NCBI GenBank assembly: GCA_903866395.1
Contig: CAIPNM010000234.1
Coordinates: forward strand, 1-39,949
Origin: an uncultured bacterium
GTDB taxonomy: Bacteria > Pseudomonadota > Gammaproteobacteria > Burkholderiales > Burkholderiaceae_E
Direction of reading: 5' to 3'
Length of the DNA stretch: 39,949 bases
The notes under the pieces: model-generated
What the model was told of the DNA's origin: nothing
Database searches by the model: none
Seen by the model: only the letters and a program-made list of their open reading frames with translations
Translations under genes and position numbers: made by a program
Part shown: piece by piece, positions 8,032 to 16,022 of the stretch
How positions within the stretch are numbered: the stretch's first letter is position 1
Layout: every line of letters starts with the position of its first letter

Positions 8032-9036
8032 TCAATTGGGTTGAATGCCCGCGGCGCGAACCAGTCGACCCAATCGAGCGACCTCATCGCGAATTCGCTG
8101 CCCGAACGCTTCGGGGCCGTCGCCGACCAGTTCGAAGCCGAGGGTGCTTAACTTTTCACGGACCGCCGGGTCGTTCATTGCGCGGGAAATCTCTTCGTGA
8201 AGCCGGCGCACGATGGCGGGCGGTGTAGCGGATGGCACCACAATCCCGTTCCATGCGACATAGCTGTAGCCCGGAAGGCCGCTTTCGGCGACGGTGGGCC
8301 ACTGCGGCGCGGCCGGCGAGCGCTTGGACGAGCTGACGCCCAGTAGCTTTAGCTTGCCCTCACGAACAAAGCCGATCACATTGGACATGCCCGAGAACAT
8401 GATCGGTATGGTGCCGCCCACTACATCAGCCAGTGCCTGACCCATTGCCTTGTGTGGCACGTGGTTCATTCGCACGCCGCCCAGGTCGATTAAAAACTCC
8501 ATGGCCAGATGCTGAGCCGAGCCGACGCCGGTTGAGGTGAAGTCGATCGCGCCCGGGCGAGCGCGCGCTTGCGCCAGAAGTTCGGCGACGTTGCCCGCGG
8601 GGAAAGCGGGGTGCGCAACCAGGGCGAGTGGGACGGTTGAGGTGAGCGTCACCGCAGCAAAGTCGCGCAGCGTGTCGTAGGGGATCTTGGCGTAGAGAAC
8701 GGGGTTGGCGGCCAGGATGCCGTCATTGGGCATGAAAAGCGTGTAGCCGTCAGCTGGCGATTTCGCAACCATTTCGGCGGCGATGATGCCGTTGGCACCG
8801 GTGCGGTTGTCAATCACAACGGCTTGTCCAACCTGCGTGGCGACCTGGGCTGCAATGGTGCGCCCAATGGTGTCGACTGCACTTCCCGCGCCGAAGGGAA
8901 TGACCAGACGAAGCGGGCGATCAGGGAAGGTTTGCGCCGCTGCGGCGAGCGAGCCGGTGATGATCAGACAGCCGGTTATGGCGCGAACGATGAGGCTGCG
9001 GAGCGGTTGGAAACCGAAGCTGTTCGGTGATGGCAT
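8032..9036 (-). CDS. Bug (TctC) family tripartite tricarboxylate receptor
   Basis: A 334-residue periplasmic receptor with a long signal region (about residues 1-35, cleavage near AAAAQ). It shows LRLVIPFGAGSAVDTIGR, VVIDNRTGANG, SPADGYTLF, a NHVPHKAMGQ variant of the usual VPYKG segment, and the WPTVAESGLPGY block. ATG 9036 fits the signal peptide and has AGGA seven bases upstream; the frame is open for 51 more codons, which would bury the signal. It heads the Bug-PrpD-Bug run and diverges from another Bug gene starting at 9210. Ligand unknown. Confidence 0.9.
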   Translation of the reverse strand: MPSPNSFGFQPLRSLIVRAITGCLIITGSLAAAAQTFPDRPLRLVIPFGAGSAVDTIGRTIAAQVATQVGQAVVIDNRTGANGIIAAEMVAKSPADGYTLFMPNDGILAANPVLYAKIPYDTLRDFAAVTLTSTVPLALVAHPAFPAGNVAELLAQARARPGAIDFTSTGVGSAQHLAMEFLIDLGGVRMNHVPHKAMGQALADVVGGTIPIMFSGMSNVIGFVREGKLKLLGVSSSKRSPAAPQWPTVAESGLPGYSYVAWNGIVVPSATPPAIVRRLHEEISRAMNDPAVREKLSTLGFELVGDGPEAFGQRIRDEVARLGRLVRAAGIQPN

Positions 9037-9130
9037 AACGAATCCTGGTCTGACTTGCGTTTGGAGAGGCTGGCGGGTGGTCTCGCGGGGGCATTGCCGT
9101 AGATCGGCTGGGCCCCCCACAGAAGATCGC

Positions 9131-9146
9131 ATAGTATTTCCACTAT
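9131..9146. promoter_or_regulatory. Small inverted repeat in a divergent promoter region
   Basis: ATAGT at 9131-9135 and ACTAT at 9142-9146 are perfect inverted copies with a 6-base spacer, in an AT-rich patch of the 173-base gap between two divergent Bug genes. Such a site could be an operator or part of overlapping -10 elements. The arms are only five bases, so chance is possible. Confidence 0.25.
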
Positions 9147-9209
9147 AACCCGCGCGGAACAGAGCAGTACGGTCGGGGACCAAAGCCAATCCATCTCAGG
9201 GAATCAAGC

Positions 9210-10193
9210 ATGCGAAGCGGTCGTTTGTGGTGGGCATTGTTGTTCGGAATGATCTCAGCCGGGCCGCTCTCGGCTCAGTCCGAAGCGCCGACTTTTCCGT
9301 CCAAGCCTGTCCGGATCATCGTACCGTATACCGCCGGTGGCGGAACCGACACGGTGGCGCGCGGCCTCGCCCAGCACCTCTCCGAGCAGTGGGGGCAGCC
9401 CGTCATCGTGGAGAACCGTCCGGGTGCGGCGACCATGATCGGCGCCGAAGCGGCAGCGAAGGCCGCGCCGGACGGCCATACGCTGCTGTTCTCAGACAGC
9501 GCCACCTTCGTGATCAATCCCCATCTCAGCCGCAAGATGCCCTATCGGCCGCTGGTGGACTTCGCCCCCATCACGCTGGTGGTGAGGCTTGCACCGGTGG
9601 TCGCGGTATCGGCGACGCTGCCCGTCAGCACGCTGAGCGAATTCATCGCTTATGCGAAGGCGCAATCCGGAAAGCTCAGCTACGCGTCGTTTGGCGCCGG
9701 CTCCTATCCCCACGTGGTGTCGGAGCAGCTCAAGCGTATGGCAGGCATTGATCTGATTCATGTTCCCTACAAGGGATCCGCCGCTGCGGTCACCGACATG
9801 TTAGGGGGGCAACTCTCGATGTTGATCGTGACGCTGAGCGTGTTTGAACAGCATGAAAAGACCGGCCGCATCCGTGTGCTGGCGGCGGCGACCGAGCGTC
9901 GCCTCAGCTTGCGGCCGGATTTGCCGACGGTGGCTGAGGCCGGCGTGCCCGGATATGCGGTGAGCGTCTGGTTTGGGCTGGCAGCGCCTGCGGCCACCGC
10001 AGAGCCGGTACTGGACCGGATACACGCCGACGTATCGCGAATCCTCACCAACCCTGCCTACCTTGAGCGCTACGTCACGGCGCTGTCGCTCGAACCCGGC
10101 GGGATGTCGCGTGCGGCGTTCGGGCAATTGCTAAAAGAAGAGGACGCCCGCTGGGGGCAGCTTGTGCGGGACTCCGGCGCGCGAATCGACTAG
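9210..10193 (+). CDS. Bug (TctC) family tripartite tricarboxylate receptor
   Basis: A 327-residue periplasmic receptor with a signal peptide (core LWWALLFGMISAG, cleavage near LSAQ). It has the classic blocks VRIIVPYTAGGGTDTVAR, VIVENRPGAATMIGA, APDGHTLL, IHVPYKGSAAAV and the DLPTVAEAGVPGY block. ATG 9210 has CAGGGA upstream. It is the only plus-strand Bug gene in the first 10 kb and is transcribed away from the Bug-PrpD run, sharing a 173-base intergenic region with it. No permease partner follows; the next gene is convergent dgoK. Confidence 0.93.
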   Translation: MRSGRLWWALLFGMISAGPLSAQSEAPTFPSKPVRIIVPYTAGGGTDTVARGLAQHLSEQWGQPVIVENRPGAATMIGAEAAAKAAPDGHTLLFSDSATFVINPHLSRKMPYRPLVDFAPITLVVRLAPVVAVSATLPVSTLSEFIAYAKAQSGKLSYASFGAGSYPHVVSEQLKRMAGIDLIHVPYKGSAAAVTDMLGGQLSMLIVTLSVFEQHEKTGRIRVLAAATERRLSLRPDLPTVAEAGVPGYAVSVWFGLAAPAATAEPVLDRIHADVSRILTNPAYLERYVTALSLEPGGMSRAAFGQLLKEEDARWGQLVRDSGARID

Positions 10194-10229
10194 CAGTGCG
10201 CCAGCTCGCGCTGCCTTCAGGTCGAGTCG

Positions 10230-11255
10230 TTAGCGACCAGGCTCCAGCAGACCTGCCGCCTTGGCAATGCGCCAGGCGCCGCGGGCGGCGAGTGCGCCGT
10301 CCAGGGTGACGGATGGCTCGCCGGCCATGGTCAGCACCGTAGCGTATCGCGCACAGAGCGCAGGCTCGCCCACCAGGTGCACGCATCGCGATGTCTTAGC
10401 GGCCGCGCTTGCGCTTGAGTCAAAGCGTTCATCGTCAGGGGCGGCTCGCAGCGAGCCGTTGCGCTGCCCCGCGGCTACCTCAGCGCCGATCAGTAGACCG
10501 GACAAATAGTCGGCCAAGGCATGCGGTTCTAGACGATTCATCAAGCCAGCGGTTCGCACCGAAAAGAGGAGCGTGCTGAGTGACTCTGGCGCGTGCAGGC
10601 CACGCCTTGCGCCGAGTTCGAATCCGTGCGCTGAACCTTCGCCGGGCGCCATCAGTTTCCCAAGAATGCTGTGCTGCGAAAGCACTGCAAAGAGCTCGCC
10701 GGTCAGCCAGGTGCGACAGCCCAGGATCGAGCCTGAGGGGCCGCAACGAACCCATTTTGAATGAGTGCCGGGAAGGATGACGGTTGCGCCGTCAGGGAGA
10801 TCGGCGCCCCACACTTGGGTCTCTTCGCCACGCATGACGTCATCGACCGCCTCGGCGTGGGTCCCGTTGACGCATGCGATGCCAGGGATCAGATGTAATT
10901 CGCCACCGTTATTCAGTCGGACCCTTGTAAGCGCTGCTGCAGCGGCAGCGGGCGTTGTGGGCGCTTGCAGATAGGGCGCCTCAACCCAACCCTGGCGGCT
11001 ACCTATCATGCCGCTCGCCATCACAACCATCGACGGATCGCTCAGCCAATCCGCGCAGAGTGCGCGCAGTGCGTCCTCAAACTGACCCTGTTGAACGTTG
11101 AGAATGCCGGTTGGAGCGCTGCGCTGGGCGAGCGCCCCACCTGCCTCGTCGAGCAGCAGCGCGCGCAAATTGGTGGTTCCCCAGTCAAGCGCGATCAGTC
11201 GCGCCGGGGCAACGGCTGGGTCAGGCTGTTGCAGATCGGTCATGGAGCGGCTCAT
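10230..11255 (-). CDS. dgoK: 2-dehydro-3-deoxygalactonokinase (DgoK family)
   Basis: A 341-residue cytoplasmic sugar-acid kinase of the DgoK family, which phosphorylates 2-dehydro-3-deoxygalactonate in the De Ley-Doudoroff branch of galactonate use. The phosphate-binding motif ALDWGTTNLRALLLD lies near residue 23, then MASGMIGSRQGW, VILPGTHSKWV and TGELFAVLSQHSILG, all typical. ATG 11255 is used; ATG 11243 is an equally possible start and neither has a strong ribosome site. The aldolase partner DgoA, usually adjacent, is absent, so the kinase is unlinked here. The gene is followed by a convergent Bug gene and is 36 bases downstream of panC. Confidence 0.88.
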   Translation of the reverse strand: MSRSMTDLQQPDPAVAPARLIALDWGTTNLRALLLDEAGGALAQRSAPTGILNVQQGQFEDALRALCADWLSDPSMVVMASGMIGSRQGWVEAPYLQAPTTPAAAAAALTRVRLNNGGELHLIPGIACVNGTHAEAVDDVMRGEETQVWGADLPDGATVILPGTHSKWVRCGPSGSILGCRTWLTGELFAVLSQHSILGKLMAPGEGSAHGFELGARRGLHAPESLSTLLFSVRTAGLMNRLEPHALADYLSGLLIGAEVAAGQRNGSLRAAPDDERFDSSASAAAKTSRCVHLVGEPALCARYATVLTMAGEPSVTLDGALAARGAWRIAKAAGLLEPGR

Positions 11256-11291
11256 TGAACGTCGGGGCCAATAAAAATGGCGCGACTGTGA

Positions 11292-12131
11292 TCAGAACTC
11301 GAGATTATCGAGGAGGCGGGTTGAGCCCAGCTTCGCCGCCGCAAGCACCACAAGGGGTTCGTCGACCGACTGTGGTGGCTGGAGATCAGATCGTCGACGA
11401 ACCGTCAGATAGTCGGGCTGCCAGCCACGGTCGCTTAGCTCATTGAGTGCCGCATGCGCACTGTCCTCCAGGGCGGCAGGCGTGCGAAGAGCACCTGCCG
11501 CGTGGCGGTCGGCGATACGGCGAAGTGCAGCCTGGAGATGGGGCGCCTCCGCGCGATCGTGGGCTGACAGATAGGTGTTGCGCGACGACAGGGCAAGCCC
11601 GTCGGCGGCGCGAGTGGTCGCTACGCCTATGATGGTGATCGGTAACGCCATTTGGCCCACCATGCGCTCGATGATCATCAGCTGCTGATAATCCTTCTTG
11701 CCAAAGATCGCCACCTGCGGCTGCACGATATTGAACAGCTTGTGAACGACGGTCGCGACACCGGTGAAAAAGCCCGGCCGGAAGGCGCCCTCGAGGATGT
11801 CGGCGATCTCGGTTGGCGGCGCGACCTGAAATTGCTGTGGCTCGGGGTAGAGCTCGGGCTCATCAGGCGCAAAGGCCAAGTCACACCCCGCTGCAGTGAG
11901 CGCCGCCACATCCTGCGCAAGCGTTCTCGGATAGCGGTCGAAGTCCTCATTGGGCGCGAATTGCAGCCGATTGACGAAGATGCTTGCGACCACGGTTTCG
12001 GCGTGCGCTCGTGCCTTCGCTACCAGGTCGAGATGACCTTGATGCAAGTTACCCATGGTGGGGACAAAGGCTACGCGGGTCCGGGTCGAGAGCGCCCGGC
12101 GAAGATCGGCGACGGTGTGAAGGGTCTGCAT
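11292..12131 (-). CDS. panC: Pantothenate synthetase
   Basis: A 279-residue pantothenate-beta-alanine ligase, which joins pantoate and beta-alanine with ATP in coenzyme A synthesis. The nucleotidyl-transferase HxGH motif is in [10 protein letters not shown] (residues 24-33); [15 protein letters not shown] matches the pantoate site; FGKKDYQQL and LSSRNTYL are conserved. Length is normal for the family. ATG 12131 was chosen because PanC homology begins there; the frame stays open for 220 codons upstream but that part is antisense to the sulfatase gene. panB and panD are not in the window. It is on the same strand as dgoK, 36 bases upstream. Confidence 0.95.
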   Translation of the reverse strand: MQTLHTVADLRRALSTRTRVAFVPTMGNLHQGHLDLVAKARAHAETVVASIFVNRLQFAPNEDFDRYPRTLAQDVAALTAAGCDLAFAPDEPELYPEPQQFQVAPPTEIADILEGAFRPGFFTGVATVVHKLFNIVQPQVAIFGKKDYQQLMIIERMVGQMALPITIIGVATTRAADGLALSSRNTYLSAHDRAEAPHLQAALRRIADRHAAGALRTPAALEDSAHAALNELSDRGWQPDYLTVRRRSDLQPPQSVDEPLVVLAAAKLGSTRLLDNLEF

Positions 12132-12299
12132 GGTCAGGACAGGATGCGGGTCGGGGGCGTGCTTGCGCCAAGTGGGCGCAATCGCGCGTAGACCGGAGAC
12201 TAACGCATCCAGCCGCGTCATCACGCGCAACTGGTGTATGTTTGGGCAGGGTAATTGGCGCCCGTTGGCGCCGTTCACAACCGCTTCCGGAGGCTCCCG

Positions 12300-13691
12300 G
12301 TGAAACGCAAGCAGAAACCGAATCTGTTGGTGATCCTGATTGATGATCTGCGCTACGACGAGTTTGGCGCGGGGGGACACCCCTACATGAAGACGCCGCA
12401 CATCGATCGGATCGCGCATGAGGGCGCTTTGTTTACGCGTGCCTTTCACACCACGCCAATCTGTTCGCCCAATCGGGCTTCGATTTTGAGTGGGCAGTAC
12501 GCAAGCCGCCACGGCATCATCGACAACGTCGCGCGTGACGCCATGAGTCATCGGCTGCCTAACTACCATCTGGAGCTGCAGCGGTTGGGTTATGAAACCG
12601 CGCATATCGGTAAATGGCATATGGGTAACGACGGACGCCCACGAGCCGGGTATGACCGCTGGGTGAGCTATGACGGGCACGGCCGGCTCACTGATCCGGT
12701 GCTGAACCATGACGGCCGATACCGTCATCACCGCGGCTATATCACCGACATCATGAACGAGCTCGCGCTCGACTTCGTTGATCGCCGCCACGACAAGCCG
12801 TTTTCGCTATTTTTTGCCCACAAGGCGGTTCACCCTGATGCCGAGCAGGCCGCTGACGGCACGCTCAAAATCTCCGCACAAGGGGGCTATGTGGTGGCCG
12901 AGCGGCACCGCAATCTCTACGCGCGCGACATCTTTCCACCCACACCCAATATGCTCAGTCCGGCGGAGGTCGTGAAGTCAAAGCCCGCCTGGACAGAATG
13001 TTTCGAATTGCGCGAGCAGAAGGTCTCCAAGCAGATTCTCAAGGCCGTGCATTCTGGCACCCAGCGCGAAATCCGACTACGCGCCCAGATGATGGCCGCC
13101 GTCGATGAAGGCGTCGGAGCCCTCCTCAACGCGCTGGAAGCACGAGGCGAGCTCGACAACACCTGCATCGTGTTTCTGGGTGACAACGGCTATTTCTTTG
13201 GCGAGCACGGGCTTGGACCCGAACGCCGCTTTGCCTACGAGGAGGGCATCCGCTCGCCGTTCGCGGTTCGCTATCCGCCCGCGATCCGAGCGGGGTCGCG
13301 CCGGGATGGTCTGGTGATCTGTCAGGACATTGCGCCCACGCTGATCGAACTGGCGGGCGGCAAGCCCGGGCCCCAAATTCAGGGGCGCTCGCTTCTTCCC
13401 ATGTTCGCCTCGTCGAGGGCACGACTGCGCCGCTCGCTGATGGTGGAATACTGGGCTGAAAACGCCATGCCCTGGCTGGTGGGAATGAGCTACAAGGCAG
13501 TACGAACCGAGCGCTACAAATACATTCACTGGGTCAATCGCGGCCGGGACGGCGAACTCGACGAGCTCTACGACCTCGAGACCGATCCCTGGGAGCTCAC
13601 CAACCTCAACAGGTCACGAGCGCATGCAGCCACGCGCGAACGCCTGCGGCGTGATCTGGGCTCACTGGTCAAACAGTCGGTCGGGCTCTGA
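12300..13691 (+). CDS. Sulfatase
   Basis: A 463-residue type I sulfatase of the alkaline phosphatase superfamily. Metal ligands sit in [14 protein letters not shown] at the N-terminus; the formylglycine site is C55 in [11 protein letters not shown] (C-x-P-x-R pattern); HIGKWHMG and [13 protein letters not shown] follow, as in arylsulfatases. The enzyme needs Cys to be oxidised to formylglycine by a maturation enzyme, which is not in the window. GTG 12300 is preceded by CCGGAGGC at good spacing and puts the fold right at the N-terminus. No signal peptide is visible, so it is probably cytoplasmic. The substrate, a sulfate ester or phosphonate-type ester, cannot be told. Confidence 0.9.
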   Translation: MKRKQKPNLLVILIDDLRYDEFGAGGHPYMKTPHIDRIAHEGALFTRAFHTTPICSPNRASILSGQYASRHGIIDNVARDAMSHRLPNYHLELQRLGYETAHIGKWHMGNDGRPRAGYDRWVSYDGHGRLTDPVLNHDGRYRHHRGYITDIMNELALDFVDRRHDKPFSLFFAHKAVHPDAEQAADGTLKISAQGGYVVAERHRNLYARDIFPPTPNMLSPAEVVKSKPAWTECFELREQKVSKQILKAVHSGTQREIRLRAQMMAAVDEGVGALLNALEARGELDNTCIVFLGDNGYFFGEHGLGPERRFAYEEGIRSPFAVRYPPAIRAGSRRDGLVICQDIAPTLIELAGGKPGPQIQGRSLLPMFASSRARLRRSLMVEYWAENAMPWLVGMSYKAVRTERYKYIHWVNRGRDGELDELYDLETDPWELTNLNRSRAHAATRERLRRDLGSLVKQSVGL

Positions 13692-13704
13692 AGGCATGAG
13701 AGCC

Positions 13705-13733
13705 CCGCCTGCGCGGGCCCACCGCGCGGGCGG
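13705..13733. terminator. Strong GC hairpin between convergent genes
   Basis: A 12-base stem, CCGCCTGCGCGG at 13705-13716 with CCGCGCGGGCGG at 13722-13733, has one mismatched or wobble position and a 5-base loop. It fills the gap between the convergent sulfatase and Bug genes, so it could end transcription from both sides. It lacks a T-run, so it is not a textbook intrinsic terminator. Confidence 0.45.
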
Positions 13734-13744
13734 ACCCTAGATGC

Positions 13745-14722
13745 TCAGTCGACCTTCGCGCCTGAGGCGCGGACCAGTGGCACCCACTTCGCAAGATCGT
13801 CGCTCACGATCTTAGAAAACTGCGCCGGACTGATGGCGGGCGCGAGCTCGAAGCCTTGCTGGGCGAGCCTTCCGCGGAGCGCAGGCTCATCGAGCACCTT
13901 GCCGATTTCGCTATGTAGGCGCTCGACGATGTCGGCGGGTGTGCCGGCGCGGGAAACAAACCCGAACCAGGTGTTCACTTCGTAGCCCTTCACGCCCAAT
14001 TCGTCGAGCGTGGGGACATCGGGCAGAAGCGGTGACCGAGTGAGGCTGGTGACGGCTAGTGGCTTGAGCTTGTTATCGCGGATCTGGCTGATGACTGTGG
14101 GCGTATTGAAGAAGCCCATGTTTACCTCCGCCGACATCACCGCCAGAATGCCTTGCGGCGCGCCCTTGTACGGCACGTGAATCAGCTCGGTTCCCGTCAT
14201 GCGCCCGAACAACACGCCCGACAAGTGATGGCTGGTGCCGCTTCCGCCAGACGAGAAGGTGAGGGTACCGGGCTTTGCTTTGGCCTGGGCGATGACATCG
14301 GCCGGGCGGGACGCAGCCGCACCGGGCGGCACGATCATCACGTTGGAGACGCCGCCCACGAAGCGGATAGTCGCGAAGTCTTTGATGGAGTCATAGCCGG
14401 GCTTTTCATAAAGCGCCTGGTTGAACACCAGCGTGCCCTGCGACGCAAAACTGATGGTGTAGCCGTCGGGGGCTGACCGTGCGATCTCGGCCATGGCGAT
14501 GGTGCCGCCTGCGCCAGGCTTGTTCTCCACCACCACCGGCTGACCTAAGGTCCGGGACAGCTCGGTGCCCACGGCACGCGAAATAATGTCGGCGGTACTA
14601 CCCGCGGCGAGCGGAACCAGCAAACGAATTGGGCGGGTCGGCCAACTCTGCGCCATGGCTGAACCGGCGGATAAGGCTGCGAGCACGATTGCAACCTGAG
14701 CACTCAGGCGAGCGGTGTTCAT
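13745..14722 (-). CDS. Bug (TctC) family tripartite tricarboxylate receptor
   Basis: A 325-residue periplasmic receptor with a signal peptide (cleavage near SAMAQ). It has IRLLVPLAAGSTADIISR, VVVENKPGAGGTIA, APDGYTI, IHVPYKGAPQG and the DVPTLDELGVKGY block. ATG 14722 follows ACAGGAGCC. It lies 18 bases downstream of the M24 peptidase-fold gene and on the same strand, so it may be co-transcribed with that gene and the family 5 receptor. A carboxylate receptor next to a peptide-type ABC system would be an unusual pairing. Ligand unknown. Confidence 0.92.
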   Translation of the reverse strand: MNTARLSAQVAIVLAALSAGSAMAQSWPTRPIRLLVPLAAGSTADIISRAVGTELSRTLGQPVVVENKPGAGGTIAMAEIARSAPDGYTISFASQGTLVFNQALYEKPGYDSIKDFATIRFVGGVSNVMIVPPGAAASRPADVIAQAKAKPGTLTFSSGGSGTSHHLSGVLFGRMTGTELIHVPYKGAPQGILAVMSAEVNMGFFNTPTVISQIRDNKLKPLAVTSLTRSPLLPDVPTLDELGVKGYEVNTWFGFVSRAGTPADIVERLHSEIGKVLDEPALRGRLAQQGFELAPAISPAQFSKIVSDDLAKWVPLVRASGAKVD

Positions 14723-14740
14723 GAGGGGCTCCTGTCGGGG

Positions 14741-15994
14741 TTAGTGCGGCAACTCGCGGAGTTCGCGCGGGAGCGACCACGCGGGCACTGGCCCCTGGTC
14801 GGTGATCAGAAACTGGTCTTCAATGATGAATCCCCCCTCGCCATCAGCATAAAAGGGGGTTTCAAACGCGAGGACCATACCCGCCTCGATGGGCAGATGG
14901 GCTTGCGCTGCAATAAAGGGCGGCACCTCGCAGAAGGTGTCGTGTCCCAGGCTGTGCCCCCAATGGCCGCGGCTGAAGGTGTTGAATCCGGCGCGTTTCA
15001 TGGCCCGCGTCGCCGCCGCATGCACATCGCTGAAGAGCCGCCCGGGGCGCAACTGTTCGAGGCCTGCCTCAAAAGCATCACTGAGGGCGGCCATGATCTG
15101 CGCAGAGCGCGGGCGAGCCTGCCCCAGCGTGAAGGTGCGACCGCTGTCGGAACTGTAGCCATCGACAAGGCAGCCCACATCAAACTTGAGCACGTCACCC
15201 GGGGTGATCTGGCCGCCGCCATGCCACGGGAGTGGCCCCACCGTGATGTATTCCCACTGGCCAGAGAGTTTCCAACCTTCGCGCGCGGCGTGCTGCTGGA
15301 CACCTGCCTGCCATGCGGCGGCGATGTCGTTACGGTGAACGCCCTGGGTGACAGCGGCGAGCGCTGCATGCATGCCCGACTCAGCCAGCGCTGCGGCACG
15401 CTGCAAGCAGTCAATTTCGCGGGCTGATTTCACCGCCTTGATCAACGCAACAGTTTCCCCGGCATCGGACCAAGATGGCCCTTGGACTGAGTGCTGCAGC
15501 CAGGCAAAGTCGGCGGCGGGCCAGAAATCAAGATCAAGCCCGATCCGGGCACGACGCAAACCTCGGGCGGTGAGAAGTTGTGAAAGCGCGGCAAACGCGG
15601 CCGATGCGTCGTAAGCAGCGGGTCGGCTGAAGCCTGGCTCACGGCCAGCCGCCTGGTGCGCACGGGTGGTGACCTGTGCCGCACTGAGCATAGCGCCGTC
15701 CCATGGACGGAAGTCGGCGGTTTCAACCCAGTCGGGGTGAGTGAAGACGTTCTTATCGCCCAAGGCAGCACGGGTGGCCGGCCCAAACAGTTCGGTGCAA
15801 ACCGCCGCGACGGGCGCCTCAACATCTGCGGGAATCAGCACTAGCGCAGCACCCGCACGCCGGAAAAATGCCGCGACCCCCGGGGGGGCCGCGGTCGCCC
15901 AGCGAAACGACTCGGGCTTGGCGAGCAGCAAGGCATCCAACCCGCGCTCAGCCATCAGGCGTGAGGCACGGGTCCGGTCGATGTCCGCTGCCAC
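14741..15994 (-). CDS. M24 family metallopeptidase (Xaa-Pro peptidase or creatinase fold)
   Basis: A pita-bread-fold enzyme of about 417 residues with an N-terminal creatinase-like domain and a C-terminal M24 catalytic domain. All five metal ligands are present: D272 in KFDVG, D283 in SSDSGR, H347 in GHSLGH, E378 in AFETPF and E392 in FIIEDQF (numbering from GTG 15994). It probably cleaves Xaa-Pro dipeptides or related amides in the cytoplasm. The start is uncertain: GTG 15994 leaves 28 bases after the upstream gene, while TTG 16048 would overlap that gene by 26 bases. Lying just downstream of a family 5 peptide receptor suggests it processes what the ABC system imports. Confidence 0.88.
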   Translation of the reverse strand: MAADIDRTRASRLMAERGLDALLLAKPESFRWATAAPPGVAAFFRRAGAALVLIPADVEAPVAAVCTELFGPATRAALGDKNVFTHPDWVETADFRPWDGAMLSAAQVTTRAHQAAGREPGFSRPAAYDASAAFAALSQLLTARGLRRARIGLDLDFWPAADFAWLQHSVQGPSWSDAGETVALIKAVKSAREIDCLQRAAALAESGMHAALAAVTQGVHRNDIAAAWQAGVQQHAAREGWKLSGQWEYITVGPLPWHGGGQITPGDVLKFDVGCLVDGYSSDSGRTFTLGQARPRSAQIMAALSDAFEAGLEQLRPGRLFSDVHAAATRAMKRAGFNTFSRGHWGHSLGHDTFCEVPPFIAAQAHLPIEAGMVLAFETPFYADGEGGFIIEDQFLITDQGPVPAWSLPRELRELPH

Positions 15995-16022
15995 GGATTG
16001 TGATTCCAGCGGGCTAAGGGGC

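Noticed and set aside
12132..12791. Open N-terminal extension of panC
   Set aside because: PanC homology starts at 12131 and the extension is antisense to the sulfatase gene with no domain of its own.
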